Shown here one piece after another: positions 30,102 to 41,621 of a stretch of 52,459 bases of DNA. The stretch's first letter is position 1. Each line of letters opens with the position of its first letter. The translations under genes and the position numbers were made by a program. Below the pieces are notes generated by a model that had not been told where the DNA came from, searched no databases, and saw only the letters and a program-made list of their open reading frames with translations. The DNA lies in NCBI GenBank assembly GCA_000310025.1, contig FN649727.1:5161601-5214059 (forward strand). The letters are read 5' to 3'. This stretch comes from Ectocarpus siliculosus (lineage: Eukaryota; Sar; Phaeophyceae; Ectocarpales; Ectocarpaceae).

Positions 30102-33100
30102 CTATCTTGAGTCGTCAAAGTCGCAATAGGCGGCGGAGTGCACGGCTGCGGCCGTCAACGATTTCCCGCACCATTCGCATATTGTCGACCTGGTTTCCGC
30201 GTTCATAACGCTACTACTACCAGCATCACGACCGGCACATCTTGCACCCTCGGGCAATGGGGCGTTGGCTGCAACCTCCCAGTGATTTTCGGGACTGATG
30301 GTAGCGGAGTTCGCCGCATCATATGCCATATCGGAGCGCGAAATCTTTCCGTTTCCGGCTGCTGTGTGGCCCGTTGGTGTCCTCACGAATTCAGGGCCGG
30401 ACGTTTTATCGAGCGGGACGGTTGCGCTGGTTTCGCCGGCAGCAATGCTTTCGTCCATGGCAGGGCAGGGGACGGCCGCATGTAGCGGCACGTCGCGGTT
30501 CTGATCCTTGGGGCAGGAGACGGGTGTTGTTGCCGTCGTTGAGCTGTCTTGGCATTTTGTGCCAGAGTACATGCCGACGACGGCCGTAACCCCCGATCTC
30601 GAGACATGTGCGCCCCCACCTCTCGAAAGCAGGCCTTCCAGTCTCGATCGCTCTCCGTGGTCCCTTCCGTCCTCCATCCACAGCCACAACTCGGCGGCGT
30701 CTACTATACCGCCGGACGTCAAGCACCCAATGTCGTCGGTTTCATTCTCGAACAACTCTTGCTCTTTCGGGAGAGCAGCAGAGTGGGAGGTTGGCATTTC
30801 CCCTTTTTCTCTACCGCCCGTAAGGCTACCATGCCTCCGCGAGACAGTCCGACTGGGCCCCTCGTGCCTGCCTCTACCGCTGGTAGGGCGACTACCCACG
30901 GCCTCTACTGAGTCACGTGTCCTGATCGTGGCACCATCCTTAGATTCACGCCGTGCAACGATGGTCGATCGCTTCCTCTGCGGACTTGGCCGCCATGCAG
31001 GGGACACTGGATCACCCTTATTAGTATCATCGCCAAGTGGTGGTGGCGGTGCCTCAAGTCGACAATCGTACCCACTCCTCACAAAAAAGTGGCGGATAAA
31101 TATGGCATCTCGGGTAGCCGCGCGACGACAGAACTCGACGAATGCCTCCTGCGTTAACACTCTCGTGCCCAAGGCTTCGTTGTTGGACATCTCCGGTAGG
31201 CCGAATGCCGCCGATCCACGGTTAGGGGAAAGCTCGGACGGTTGAGTTATTTTCCTTAGAGCGCGTTTGGGCGGCGGAGATAGTCGCGGCGGCGGTGGCT
31301 CGGCATCGGGGCGCGTCCATATCTCCTGAAGGGCGGACACCTCGGCCGAGAGAAGAAAGGCGCGGCCCGGTTTGCCGCTTGGAACGTAGCGGTCGAAGAC
31401 CTCTTCAACGGCTCTCTTCGCCTTGGCCGTAAGGCTCACTCCACCGTCATCTTCTGTTGTGAAAGCGATTTGTCCCTTCTTTGCCCGCCGCGCCCTTTCT
31501 GCAATAAATGGCTTCTGCCTAGGTCTATCAACGCGAGGGCTCACTGTGTGTTCTAACACTGCGTTTTGTACCCATTCAGCGGCGGCGCTATCAAATACTC
31601 TCCGTGTCACCTTTCTGTCACTCCTACCGCCGAACCCAGGCCCGAAAGATCGGGATCCTCGTAGCGAATTACGGTCATGCTGTAGATACCCGGGCCTCGT
31701 TGTCGATGGCATCCGTTCCAGTGTGCCTGAGACCAACCCGTCACGAGCGTCAGCAGTAAATGTAGGTGCCCCACCCCCCCTCCACCCACGTCGCGGCGTC
31801 ACCCCCGACGCTCCAGCGGTCTCAGCAGGTGAAAGGAGATTCGTCTCTGACCCCGACCTCCTTCGTCCTTCATCTTCTAGGGAAAACTCCACACGTGCTG
31901 GTAACGAAGGGATGGGAGTACCTCTCCTCCTGTCAACCTCCTTCCGCACCTTATCACCGGCGATACCACGACCCGAGCCTTGCTGGTTGCTGGGTACGTC
32001 GTCGGCGAAAGGCTGCGATGACAACACCGACGGGTTATGGCGCCGCTGGTGGGACGGTCCGTCCATGTTTGGAGACCTGCCACCAGCAGTCGATGAAAAG
32101 TGGCTGGGGGCGTCAATAGGGACCTGGCTTTCCCATGGGCTAATGTAAGCCCCGCGGGACGACCCCGATGAAAGCAACCGGGATTTGACGTCCCCCCTCC
32201 ATCGTTTGAGCTCGTTCACCATGTTGCAACTGAGGTTTTGTACCCCAGAGGATGGTGCAAGGTGACTTGAATCCCCCGTTCCGATCGTCGCCTTCTCCGT
32301 GGGGGCCTTGTTGGCGATGTGCTGCTTCGGTGTGTTTCGCACGCTCTGCGCGGTCTGTTCATTTTGTGTCATGTTTTTAGAGATTCAGGGCCATGTGCAG
32401 GGGGCAAGAGAAGAGCAACGTTGGCTTCGAAGAATAGCGGCATTTTGCCAACAGTCATGCCAGAGCTATACATATGACGCTCAAACAAAAAGACAGCAAT
32501 AAATGAATAAGCCGTTCGTTTGCAAGGTAGAGAGTCAACTACGCATAACCATGACAGCGTCGAGTGTCACCACACCGGTCTTCGAAGTAGCGAGCATAGG
32601 GTTTACCTTGGCATACGTCAGAGTGTTGAGCGTTTCTTCCAGCATCCCGTTGTTGGGGGTGATGTTCAGAATGATGGCTGTGAAAGCGTTCCCACCGAGG
32701 CTGTCCCCCAGCACCCGCGTGAGCTTCGACTCGCGGTAAGGGATGTGTGGAGCGTGCTTAACAAGGGCTTTGATCACCCGGCCCAGCGCTAGCAGACTCT
32801 GGCAAGGTTGCCAGGGATTGCCAGAAAAAAAATGGCAACAACGCAATGACGGCTGGTGTCAACAGAGCATGGCGGAGAAATAAGTCTCCTCGACAACCGA
32901 TACGCTTAATGTTGTTCTGCTGCTAGACAATACCCCTTCCATGGTCGACGGCGTGTTTCCACCCCTGCAATGGTCGACAGCGTGTTTCCACGTTGTTGAG
33001 ATATATTTCTGTGACTGGGGGGACGCCTTCGCGTGGCCTGCTGGAATCCCGTGGGCATGTTGTGCAACGGAGTTGGCCGTGTGCAGACATAGCACAGCAA

Positions 33101-36100
33101 TGGTGATGGTTGTCACGAGAGTGAGTGAAAACAATCGATCGGATACGATTCCGTGCCAGCGAAGAATCGAGGCAAATACGCAGCCTAAAGTAAGTCAAAA
33201 TCCTTCAGAAGCTAACCTGTCCGATCGCAGCTGCCTCTTTCGCCCTATCTCCGACAGCCCCAGACCTCTTGATGTTCTCGGAGCCTGAGAGATCGACGAG
33301 ACTGAGCCGCCCGTCTCGGGTGATCTCACCTCCCCACGGTGTGGGCTCGGCGGAAATGACTCTCACGCAGAAGACCCCGTGACTCCTGCTAGACTCGACG
33401 TTGCACATTGTCTGGGAGGGGGGCAGTCGCACCCCGGGAGCAATGCGACAGCGGCGGTGACAGGTCAATCAAGAAGTGAGGATGGCGTGTGGTCTTTTGG
33501 CAATGTTGGAGAACGCGAGTAAGTGGCTGATCGATTGCCGGGATGGGCGACGTTGTCAACTTCGGGAGCATGGACACGAGTTGCAATGTTGACAACGACG
33601 ACTCGCCAAGGGGAACGGGGTGCTTCTGGTTCGCCTGTAGGTTGCCCAGAGTCTCCCCTAACACAAGTGTCCTTTTGAGGGTGGTGGGAAGGCAATAGAG
33701 TTGACGGCCTCAAGGGGCAAAATGTGTCGTGCTTCGTTGCACGAGATACAAACAGGAGCGTTTGAGAGCGACCCCACGAGGACGAACAGTTGAAAGGGTG
33801 TGCTTGAATCATGGGTTTGCTTCTTCACACCTCAGCCGTGCGCCTGTTGTTCTTGCTCCTGGCGATGATGGCGAATATCTCCTCCGGGCTCTTCACCTCC
33901 ACCTGCGTCAAACCCTTAACCATCACCCCAAGATGCCGGTCTTCCTCGATTGTTAGTCCGATCCCTTGAAGAGGACGGCTGCCGCTGCTGCCGGGGGTGC
34001 TACGTGGAGACCGGTGTGTTGGAGAACGGGAACGGCCGGATGTAGAAGAGGGTGCTGCACTGCTGTTCGTCGCCGAGGCTTTGGCCAAGGTGGCGGCCTC
34101 AGGGGCCAGCAAATCGAACAGCCTCTCGTTGTAGATCTCCATATGGGACACGTACACCCAATATCGTCGGGTCCCACCATATCCCCCCTCTCGGAATATC
34201 GTGTGCACTGCGCGTGGTATGATGCCAACCTTTTCGACCTCGCAAGCGGTGGCATTGACGTCGTCAGGGTCGGCCTCTGCCGTCTTCTTCACATCAATGT
34301 TCGGGTCCACTAGCCCACCCTCCATGGTGAACGTCTTTCCGGACCCAGTTTGACCGTACGCCAAAACAGAGCAATTGAAGCCATCGAGCATTTTCCGCAC
34401 TACTGGACAGACTGCTTCCGAGTACAATCGAGCCTGGCTGGTTCTGGGACCTGAGTCGCGTTGTGGGTATGGAGACGAGGGTGGAATGGCGAGGAAAGAA
34501 TGGAGCTGTTTTGGTAGAGCCACACCCACTTCGTTCGATGAATGTGCGCCTTGGGCCCAAGAGGTTCGACCTCCTAACAAACCACAGTATCTCGTCGTAA
34601 AGATGTATGATGCCCTTTAAGCGTTGGTGGCGTCGATAGTGTGATGTGTTTCATGCCTACCGTCTGAGGGTATTCTGCCAGCTACAGCACGGGAGCGAAA
34701 AACATTGTGTCACTAGGCAAGGTGAGGGAAGTCTTACCAAAAACGCGGTCGAACCCAAACCTCCTCGATCGCTTTGTCGGCAATCTTTCATCCATCACGA
34801 TAATCTCGTTGCCGTCGCAGAACACGGCGGCCCTCACCCCTCGCTTCATCTCCCGCGTGAGCAACGGGCGGCACCGTGAAACAACGGCGATGTTGACCGG
34901 AGCGTTACTTTCTTCTTTCCCTACCCCGCTACCATCATCGCCATCAGTGTATTCCTTGTCGGCAGTCGAGCGGCGACGGGAAGCGAACAAAGATTTCCTG
35001 CCTGGACCAGACGCGGGAACTGCTTCGTCGTCCTCTGCCAACGCCGAACTAAGAGCTGCCGCTCGTTTCGTCGCTACTGCGGCTGCTGCTGATGCCTGCG
35101 CTGTTTGATCCTTCGCCCTGCCGGTGTTTCCACCGCCGCTCTCCGTCCCACGGTCCCCGCTAACGATGCTTCGTTCTGCCCGTCCTATTGCAGCGGGTAT
35201 GTCTGCTATTTTTTTCGGGGGCACCCCTGCAGCCGTGATGCGCACCGTCGGGAAATTCTCGCGGATGGAGCTGACCCTCCGACTTCCCGCGCCGGGAACG
35301 CTGCACCATAGCGCACGGCAAGTACCCTTCCTCTCAGCTGTGATGTAAAACCTGGAGAGCGGGTACAAGCGCACATGAACGGAGGCGCGGAACATGACAA
35401 ATCGCGGGGAACCCATGTTCATTGTTGTCATGATATGCCTGTACGAGGCACGTATGGGGAACATCGACCGGTGTATCGCGTACCAGGACGGGATTCAGCC
35501 AGGGTTAAAGTGACAAGTGACAGGATAGAGCCATGCTACGCAAGCTGAAGCTCTTGAAAAAGTAGAGACAAATAAAAAGGCTGGAAAAGTTTTGACTATT
35601 TACATAAACTGCTACACTCACAAGTTCATATCATCATCGACGGCCAGAGTGGCTGCAAACCCGGAAGAAATTCGCGCAAGTTTTCCCTCGCTGTGGGAAA
35701 TGCCAACACCGTCGCCCCAAGTGGCGCCCGCATGTTTGTCTCGCCCCGCAGACGATGCTCGTTCCCGTTTCTCACATGCCGTGCGACTCCTGAAATCTTC
35801 TCGCCGGGGATCAACTTGTGGGACACGGCAACGTTTTCTCGTCGACAAAGACCCTATCGATGTAACCGTGCCATCGTGGCTGGCCCCGCATAGCGACATG
35901 TAGATGGCACCCCCCGCGCCTGCGACAAGACCAGTGATGACCGGCAGTCCTTCGGCGACCAACCAGCTGTCTTCGGTGGAGTAAGACGGAGATGCAACGG
36001 GCCTCGGTGAAAGTGTCTCGTCGGCTGTGTTGGTCGATAGTGCCGTATGGGGAAACCTATCGACGTCCATCTCGTTCGCCGGAAACGCACGAATGACGCC

Positions 36101-37882
36101 CTGGCTTTTCGCAACACTGGCCCCACCATGTAGGGGGAATGGGCGGGAGAAGGCGACGACGACCGTTCCGTCTCTGAGAACGCATAGACCTACGGGCTGC
36201 TCACGATGGCGTTCGCTATCCTTTTTTGATGCTGAAGGCGACTGGAAGGCAAGTATCTCGACAAAGTCCACCACACCGCGCCGCCTGCGGGACCGGATAG
36301 AACGCTCGGACCCGTTTTCTTTTACCCGAGCTCCGATCGATACCCCGGCCACCTCTTGGTTGTCGTGGTTGTCAAAATTGCCATCGTCAGAGTCGTCGGA
36401 AGAACTGCCCCAATCGGTGTCTGATTCGTCGTTGAGGAAACTTAGGTCGTCGATGGGTTTCTGTTTCGCGTCAATCTGGGTGCCAATCCCACCCGTCTGT
36501 CTATCGTGCCGATGGGACGTTGCGCTTTCTTCTCCGCTTGTAAACCGCCTTCTTTTCGCCTCTTCGTTGCTCAACCACGCGTTAAAGTGAGATCCACGCA
36601 AGGACCGAACTCTGTATCGTTTTGGTCTGCGGCAGAAATGTTGTTGTGAGCCACTAAGATTCATAGCTTGGTCGGGGTCGTTGTCGCAATGTCGTCTTTT
36701 GTGCACCTCTTCCAGGACAAACACGCTCGAGTCTGTGCCGCCGATGCACAAAGCGATCGGCTTGCACAAATTCTCAACCAATGTTACTGCCTGTTTCGCT
36801 CCCCGCCGGAGGAAGCGCAGTTGCCATGTTCGAGGAGGGGGCGGGCGATTCCTAGATGCTCGTTCTTGGTTGACTTGTTCTTCTCGAAAGGTCCGGTTGG
36901 CACTATGTTCTGGGGGCTGTGGTGTGGTCGTCGTTGCTTTCGACGAACTACTGCAATCCACTGTGACTGCTGGTGATGCTTGCTCGATAAAAAAAACTCC
37001 TGTGCCTGTACCTGTACTTGTTGCCGCTGCCACGAGAATGGGCCTGTTCAACCCACTGAGTAGGATCTTCACGGCTTCTTCCTTTTCCTGTTTGTCTTCG
37101 CCTACGCCGTTATCTGGAGATCGTGCTTGCGTCGGCACCACGGCAGGACAAACCGTGCTCTCAACGACAAAGGGTACCTTTGTCTTCTGCGGTTCTGCAA
37201 CCACGGTGGGGCGTAAGGAGGCCTCTTCCAAGGCTGATCTGGAGAGGCGATCGACAGGCTCCGTTCGGTATTGACATATTCTACCGTCGTATTGATCCGC
37301 CCGTTTCTCCAGTGAAGCCGTTTGACAACTTTCGACAACAACATTCGTCACACTGTCCTCTGGTGGATGCTCTCCCACCTGGCCGGTGTTGTTCTCTACT
37401 ACCAGAGTTGGCCAAGCCACTGCATCATCGACGTCTGCCAGTAGTTTTCCTGTCCGAAGCGGCAGACTCTTTCTTCGTCCTTTTCGACTATCGTCTGCAC
37501 GGGCATTGGAAGCAGGGTTTGAACCTGCCTGGTGTTCCGTTCGGCGCTGTGCCGTTGTACCTTGGCTCCCATGTGCCGGCAATACTTCACTAGACCCTGT
37601 CAGTACTGTTGGTTTGCTGTCTGGTACTGATAAATCAACAGCAGTAGGCACCGGTCGTACGGGAAAATGGTACGAGCGTCGACGTCCTGGGAGCTGGTCG
37701 ACCCGGGTCGGGCAAGAGAGCATCATGCTCCCTAGCAGCCCTCTCCGCCTGTCGACAAATACTAGCCATCGTTGTTTGACTTTTTTTTTCGCGACGGTGG
37801 AAGTCGCGTCAGGTTCACTGGGTCCGTCAACAACGGCGATGCTGGTAAAGCTGCACGGCTCAAGTAGTACTTCGTGCTGCAT
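30102..37882 (-). CDS. NHL-like beta-propeller / kinesin motor fusion protein
   Basis: Exons (minus strand): 37882-35622, 35351-34738, 34450-33831, 33411-33217, 32798-32607, 32354-30102. Phases close to 2044 residues if ATG 37882 is the start; upstream exons are possible. Residues 1 to about 785 have about six widely spaced NHL-like strands, such as [10 protein letters not shown]...[45 protein letters not shown] and [20 protein letters not shown]. The last crosses the exon 1/2 junction. The kinesin motor (about 907-1307) is complete: P-loop GQTGSGKT, switch I NVESSRSH, switch [21 protein letters not shown] and a Ser/Pro-rich insert. It should be an ATP-driven microtubule motor, nearest kinesin-5 by eye, without the long coiled coil of that family. 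The tail has a possible EF-hand-like helical pair and ends in a C2HC motif ([19 protein letters not shown]). Cargo is unknown. Confidence 0.85.
32941..32992. repeat. 29-bp tandem duplication in a kinesin intron
   Basis: ATGGTCGACGGCGTGTTTCC at 32941 recurs with one change at 32970. It is within intron 4 of the minus-strand kinesin gene, so it has no coding effect. Confidence 0.75.
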
Positions 37883-39270
37883 GCATCGAAACAGCGGAGA
37901 TATATTGGGCCAAAGGAAAGGTGTGATGCGTACCGCGTGCCATGACCAAGGTATGATAATCTAGACAGTTTTGTCAACAACCGTATTTTCGGACGTACGT
38001 GCGCCCACACATGTTCCTGCCTTGCATATCATATGTACCACTATTTACTTACGTAAAACAACCAAGAGAACCGATAAGCTTGTACACATCTCCACATAGG
38101 TAGGATCTGTATGCCCGTGGGTAATGACGCAATTGGCACCGCACACACACACCTCGAGCTTCGCACCCAAGTGTTGTATGCAAAACAAGTGAAAACAAGC
38201 GAACAGAGTACGTCAACCGGCCGAATGCATGTTCACTGTAGGAAGATGTCTGCGTTGGTACAAGTTGTAGTCTAGTCTACAAACTACGCAGTTTGTTTAG
38301 TAGTACCTGGAACGAGCGATGCAAGAAGGCGGGCGGCTTCGCTGTCATGGTGAGCAGGACTAATCATGTCCTTGATATGAGACTGGATGGATGGGCTGTG
38401 CCAAGCGCTCACTTCGTCAGTCTGAAAGTGCATGCCGGCGCATGGACGATCCACTGATTTGGAAATAGAAGTATGAACACGAGCATTTGAGCGCTACTAC
38501 TGCTGTACTGCACCACCGCTTGGACTACAGTTCTGCTTTACTGCTGCTGCTGTAGAGCAAATTCTGGAAAATTCGCCGCATCGCGACGAAACGTCACCAA
38601 TCCTGCCGCATCTCCTCTAACAGAAGATCTGCTGTATCTCCACATCCCCGCACGGGGCAATTGTGTATCAAGGCGTGTCTAGCAAAAGCTAGGTGAGACT
38701 CGTACCGATTCGTAGAGGTGGAAGTAAAGTGGAATTGCAGTGGTGCGTCTGCCGCTTCGGTGAGCCTCTTCAGTTAGCCTGAACGTGAGTGTGAAACGTT
38801 GGTGGGATGTCCAGGACTCCAGGACCAAGTGTCTAGACTTCACGCACATGAGAGGGACTACTAGGGGTTTCCTAGGCCTTGAGGCAACTAGCCTGATACC
38901 TCGTAGTCCATATAATTTATTACAGTAGTGTAGACCAGACCGTATTTAGGCAGTCTCGAGCTGGTCTCGAATCCCATTTTACAAGACTGACGCTTTGTCA
39001 AGATCGAAGTCACGTTTACTGATTTTGTGAAGCATTGACAATTAATATAGACATTTATTTGTATTTTCCTTCTGTGTTCTGGTTGTCCGCGTTATGTTTT
39101 GCAGGTTGCATCTCACAGACTTAGTCTACAGCCTGCTCTCGAATTCGAAGTGCTTAGGACCACGCCGTTTGGACGAGCAACATCAACGAAGGCAACATCT
39201 TGCATCAAAGACGGCAACGAGTCGATCGAGGGGAGCTGCCGCGGGGTTCTGCAGATAGCTACTTACCATC
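37883..39270. other. Divergent promoter region of kinesin and LC8 genes
   Basis: This 1.4-kb spacer lies between the 5' ends of the two genes. It holds CTACTACTGCTGTACTG near 38494 and a tRNA-Thr-like fossil on the minus strand (about 38965-39005). An upstream kinesin exon could be hidden here, since its start is not proven; none was recognised. Confidence 0.45.
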
Positions 39271-40132
39271 ATGTCGAATAAACACCAACATATTTTTGCG
39301 GAAGACATGTCGGATGAGATGTGCCAGTTCGCCTTGGAAACCAGCCAAGAAGCCTTCCAGTTGACGATCACGAAAGGCCAGGTAGGACGCGAGGAATGTA
39401 CACGATGATATTTTCGCTTGACTATGGACCGGTAGTTGAACAAGGCCAACTACATAGAACTGTGACTACACCTACCTACTACGCACTCCTAACACTTGTT
39501 CACAACGAGGTTTGACTCACCGTCGCACGGCAAATAAACGTAGTTCATCCCAACCGAGTCGCAGTTTGTCCCTCGCGGCTGGTGTATTCGTCATACTGTA
39601 GCCGCCATGTGTGGGTCATATGTATGTATATGGTGGAAGAGAAACCAGAGTCACACCGAGGACAAAAGAGAACCCACATGTACTTGCGTTGGCAACAGCA
39701 TTCTAGTCTAAACTTGCAATAGAGCGGAACGTTTGATTGTCATGACTGAACATTGGAATCTGAAAAACCACGTATGTATGTATTATGTACTCGACCACAA
39801 CAAATCCGGAGTGTGATCTCGCTGGCCAGAAGTCTTGTTGTCCCCCGGATCGCGACAAGAGAGAAGAAGCGTTCCTGGTCAACTTCGCAATTGATCGGTC
39901 AATAGAAATTTGGAATTCGGAGGTCTGCTGGAGCGCACACAGTCTTCGGGGAGGGTCCCGAACGTTGGGCATCGGGATCGCATAGTCCAAACGATTTACG
40001 TAGTGAACGTCCAAGGAATAACTTGAGCGGAAGCAATCGTGCCTTATTAACTTGCCTTGTCTTCGTTATTTCTCCATGACTACCGGCGGGTACATCCTCA
40101 ATGATCACCGGGGGATCAATCCATTGACTGGA

Positions 40133-40164
<32 letters not shown>

Positions 40165-40536
40165 CAAGGTGTTCACAACGATTGCTTCGTGCATCCGCAA
40201 AGCGTTCGAGAAGTCGTACGGCCGAGGCTGGAACGTTGTTGTGGGGAGAAGTTTTGGGGCCTACGTGACCCACGAGATCAAGACGTACATGTACTTTACT
40301 GTTGTCCCGGGGGTCTATGTACTGCTGTGGAGGTGGGTCGTGATGTCCGTATGCCGAAGGAGTTGTCTTGTTGCATCGATATGGTATCCCCTAGACGCGC
40401 CCGGAGCAATGCCTCAGCGGGGCATTTCAGTGCCGAGGAAAAAAATACACGAAAAAAAATCGAAGTATATTTTTCCCTGCTGACCCACACACAACCCTTC
40501 CATCTCCCATCTACTTAACCACCCGGCAGAGCGTAA
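39271..40536 (+). CDS. Dynein light chain, LC8 type
   Basis: Exons: 39271-39381, 40169-40332, 40530-40536, giving 93 residues, the normal LC8 length. LC8 is a homodimeric hub in cytoplasmic and flagellar dynein that binds short linear motifs in many partners. Family signatures are FAEDMSDEMCQFALETSQEA at the N-terminus, IASCIRKAFEKSYGRGWNVV and VGRSFGAYVTHEIKTYMYF, the last matching the LC8 beta-strand groove (VGRNFGSYVTHE type). The first ATG in the exon is used. The last exon is tiny: it completes Arg, adds Ala, then TAA. The acceptor at 40529 has a good pyrimidine tract, and the product ends where LC8 proteins normally end. Reading through the second donor instead would add about 35 unrelated residues. 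Intron 1 ends in an (ACG)n run directly before the acceptor. Confidence 0.93.
40133..40163 (+). repeat. (ACG)10 repeat abutting the LC8 exon 2 acceptor
   Basis: This triplet run ends five bases before the acceptor at 40168. The pyrimidine-rich stretch that should define the 3' splice site lies about 70-110 bases upstream (GTCTTCGTTATTTCTCC), with no AG between it and the repeat. Confidence 0.9.
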
Positions 40537-41621
40537 AAGACCTTCACCAGCAGGAATGCAATCAAGCGAGAGACGAACCACCGTGTACTGAGTGCTGCGT
40601 CGGAGGGATTGCAGCGCGGTCTGGCAGCCGCCGATATCGGGACCACAAAAGGAGGGGGGGACAGCCCATCACACGCCTCGCCGGGAGCATGGAAGAAACA
40701 GTACCAGCACCTCGGGTTGCAGGATCCGGGCGCAAAAACGCCTCTCCCAGCCACTCGTCCTGTGTTTTGCGTGTACAGACTGCCGAGTTGGTGTCAACCG
40801 GATTGTTTCGGGAAATCTTAATCTTTGGCGTGAAGTAGTGACGAGGGACTGTTAATGAACCAGCCGTGCGCAGGAACGGGAGTGGGCAGATCCCTCGCGC
40901 AACCGACGAAAGACGGCGCAAACAGAGTTGTTTATAGCCCTGGACCACGGGTATGCTCAAGCTTCAAATAATGACGAGAAAATACTATTGGGGGGGGGGT
41001 GGAGTTTTCCGCCAGCGGTAAACAGGGAGCATAGGTACCCCTTCACAGGTGTAAAGCTCCAAGGCGGAAACACCGGGCCAATACGAAAGAAGCTGGTGAG
41101 ATCATGGTGTGCCTGCCATGGTCACGTCCGCGGACCCACACGTCTTGCGGAGAGATACGGTACTACCCATCGGACAAACAAATGGGACCAAGAAAATGAC
41201 GCGAAGGGGGTGACAACTCGTTGCCCAAATGCTCACATAATAATGTTTCGGTTGTAGGACAGAAAATAGCATGCACACCATCTGCAATAAGGCACGAGGA
41301 AACAGCTTCTATCTTTAGTACCCAACGCTCATCAACCTAATTGTAAACGATTCCCAAGGTCGTGATGGTGGAAATTGACCACACAAGCACGCATGCACAC
41401 ACCTTGTCTACTGGTACCTTTATTTTTTTCCACTTGACGCGACACACAATACACGCAACCCCCCCGTTACATAAAATACATACGCAATGGACAGACTGGA
41501 TAGGATGCGCGCATCACCTTCCCCCTACATATTACCACCACCTTTTATCATACCACCAAAAACAAAACGAGAGCGCGGCGAGCGCGGAACGATCTCGTCA
41601 CAAACCACAGATAAAACAAAA
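40537..41621. other. Convergent spacer between LC8 and ANTH genes
   Basis: These are 3' flanks of two genes that point toward each other. A G-run sits at about 40990-41000. The minus-strand frame at 40562-40960 has no recognisable domain. No gene is called. Confidence 0.5.

Noticed and set aside
30508-32148. Long plus-strand open frames (30508-31245 and 31423-32148)
   Set aside because: They lie antisense to the last kinesin exon and arise from its codon bias; no domains.
36027-37964. Plus-strand frames of 150-197 codons
   Set aside because: Antisense shadows of the propeller exon of the kinesin fusion gene.
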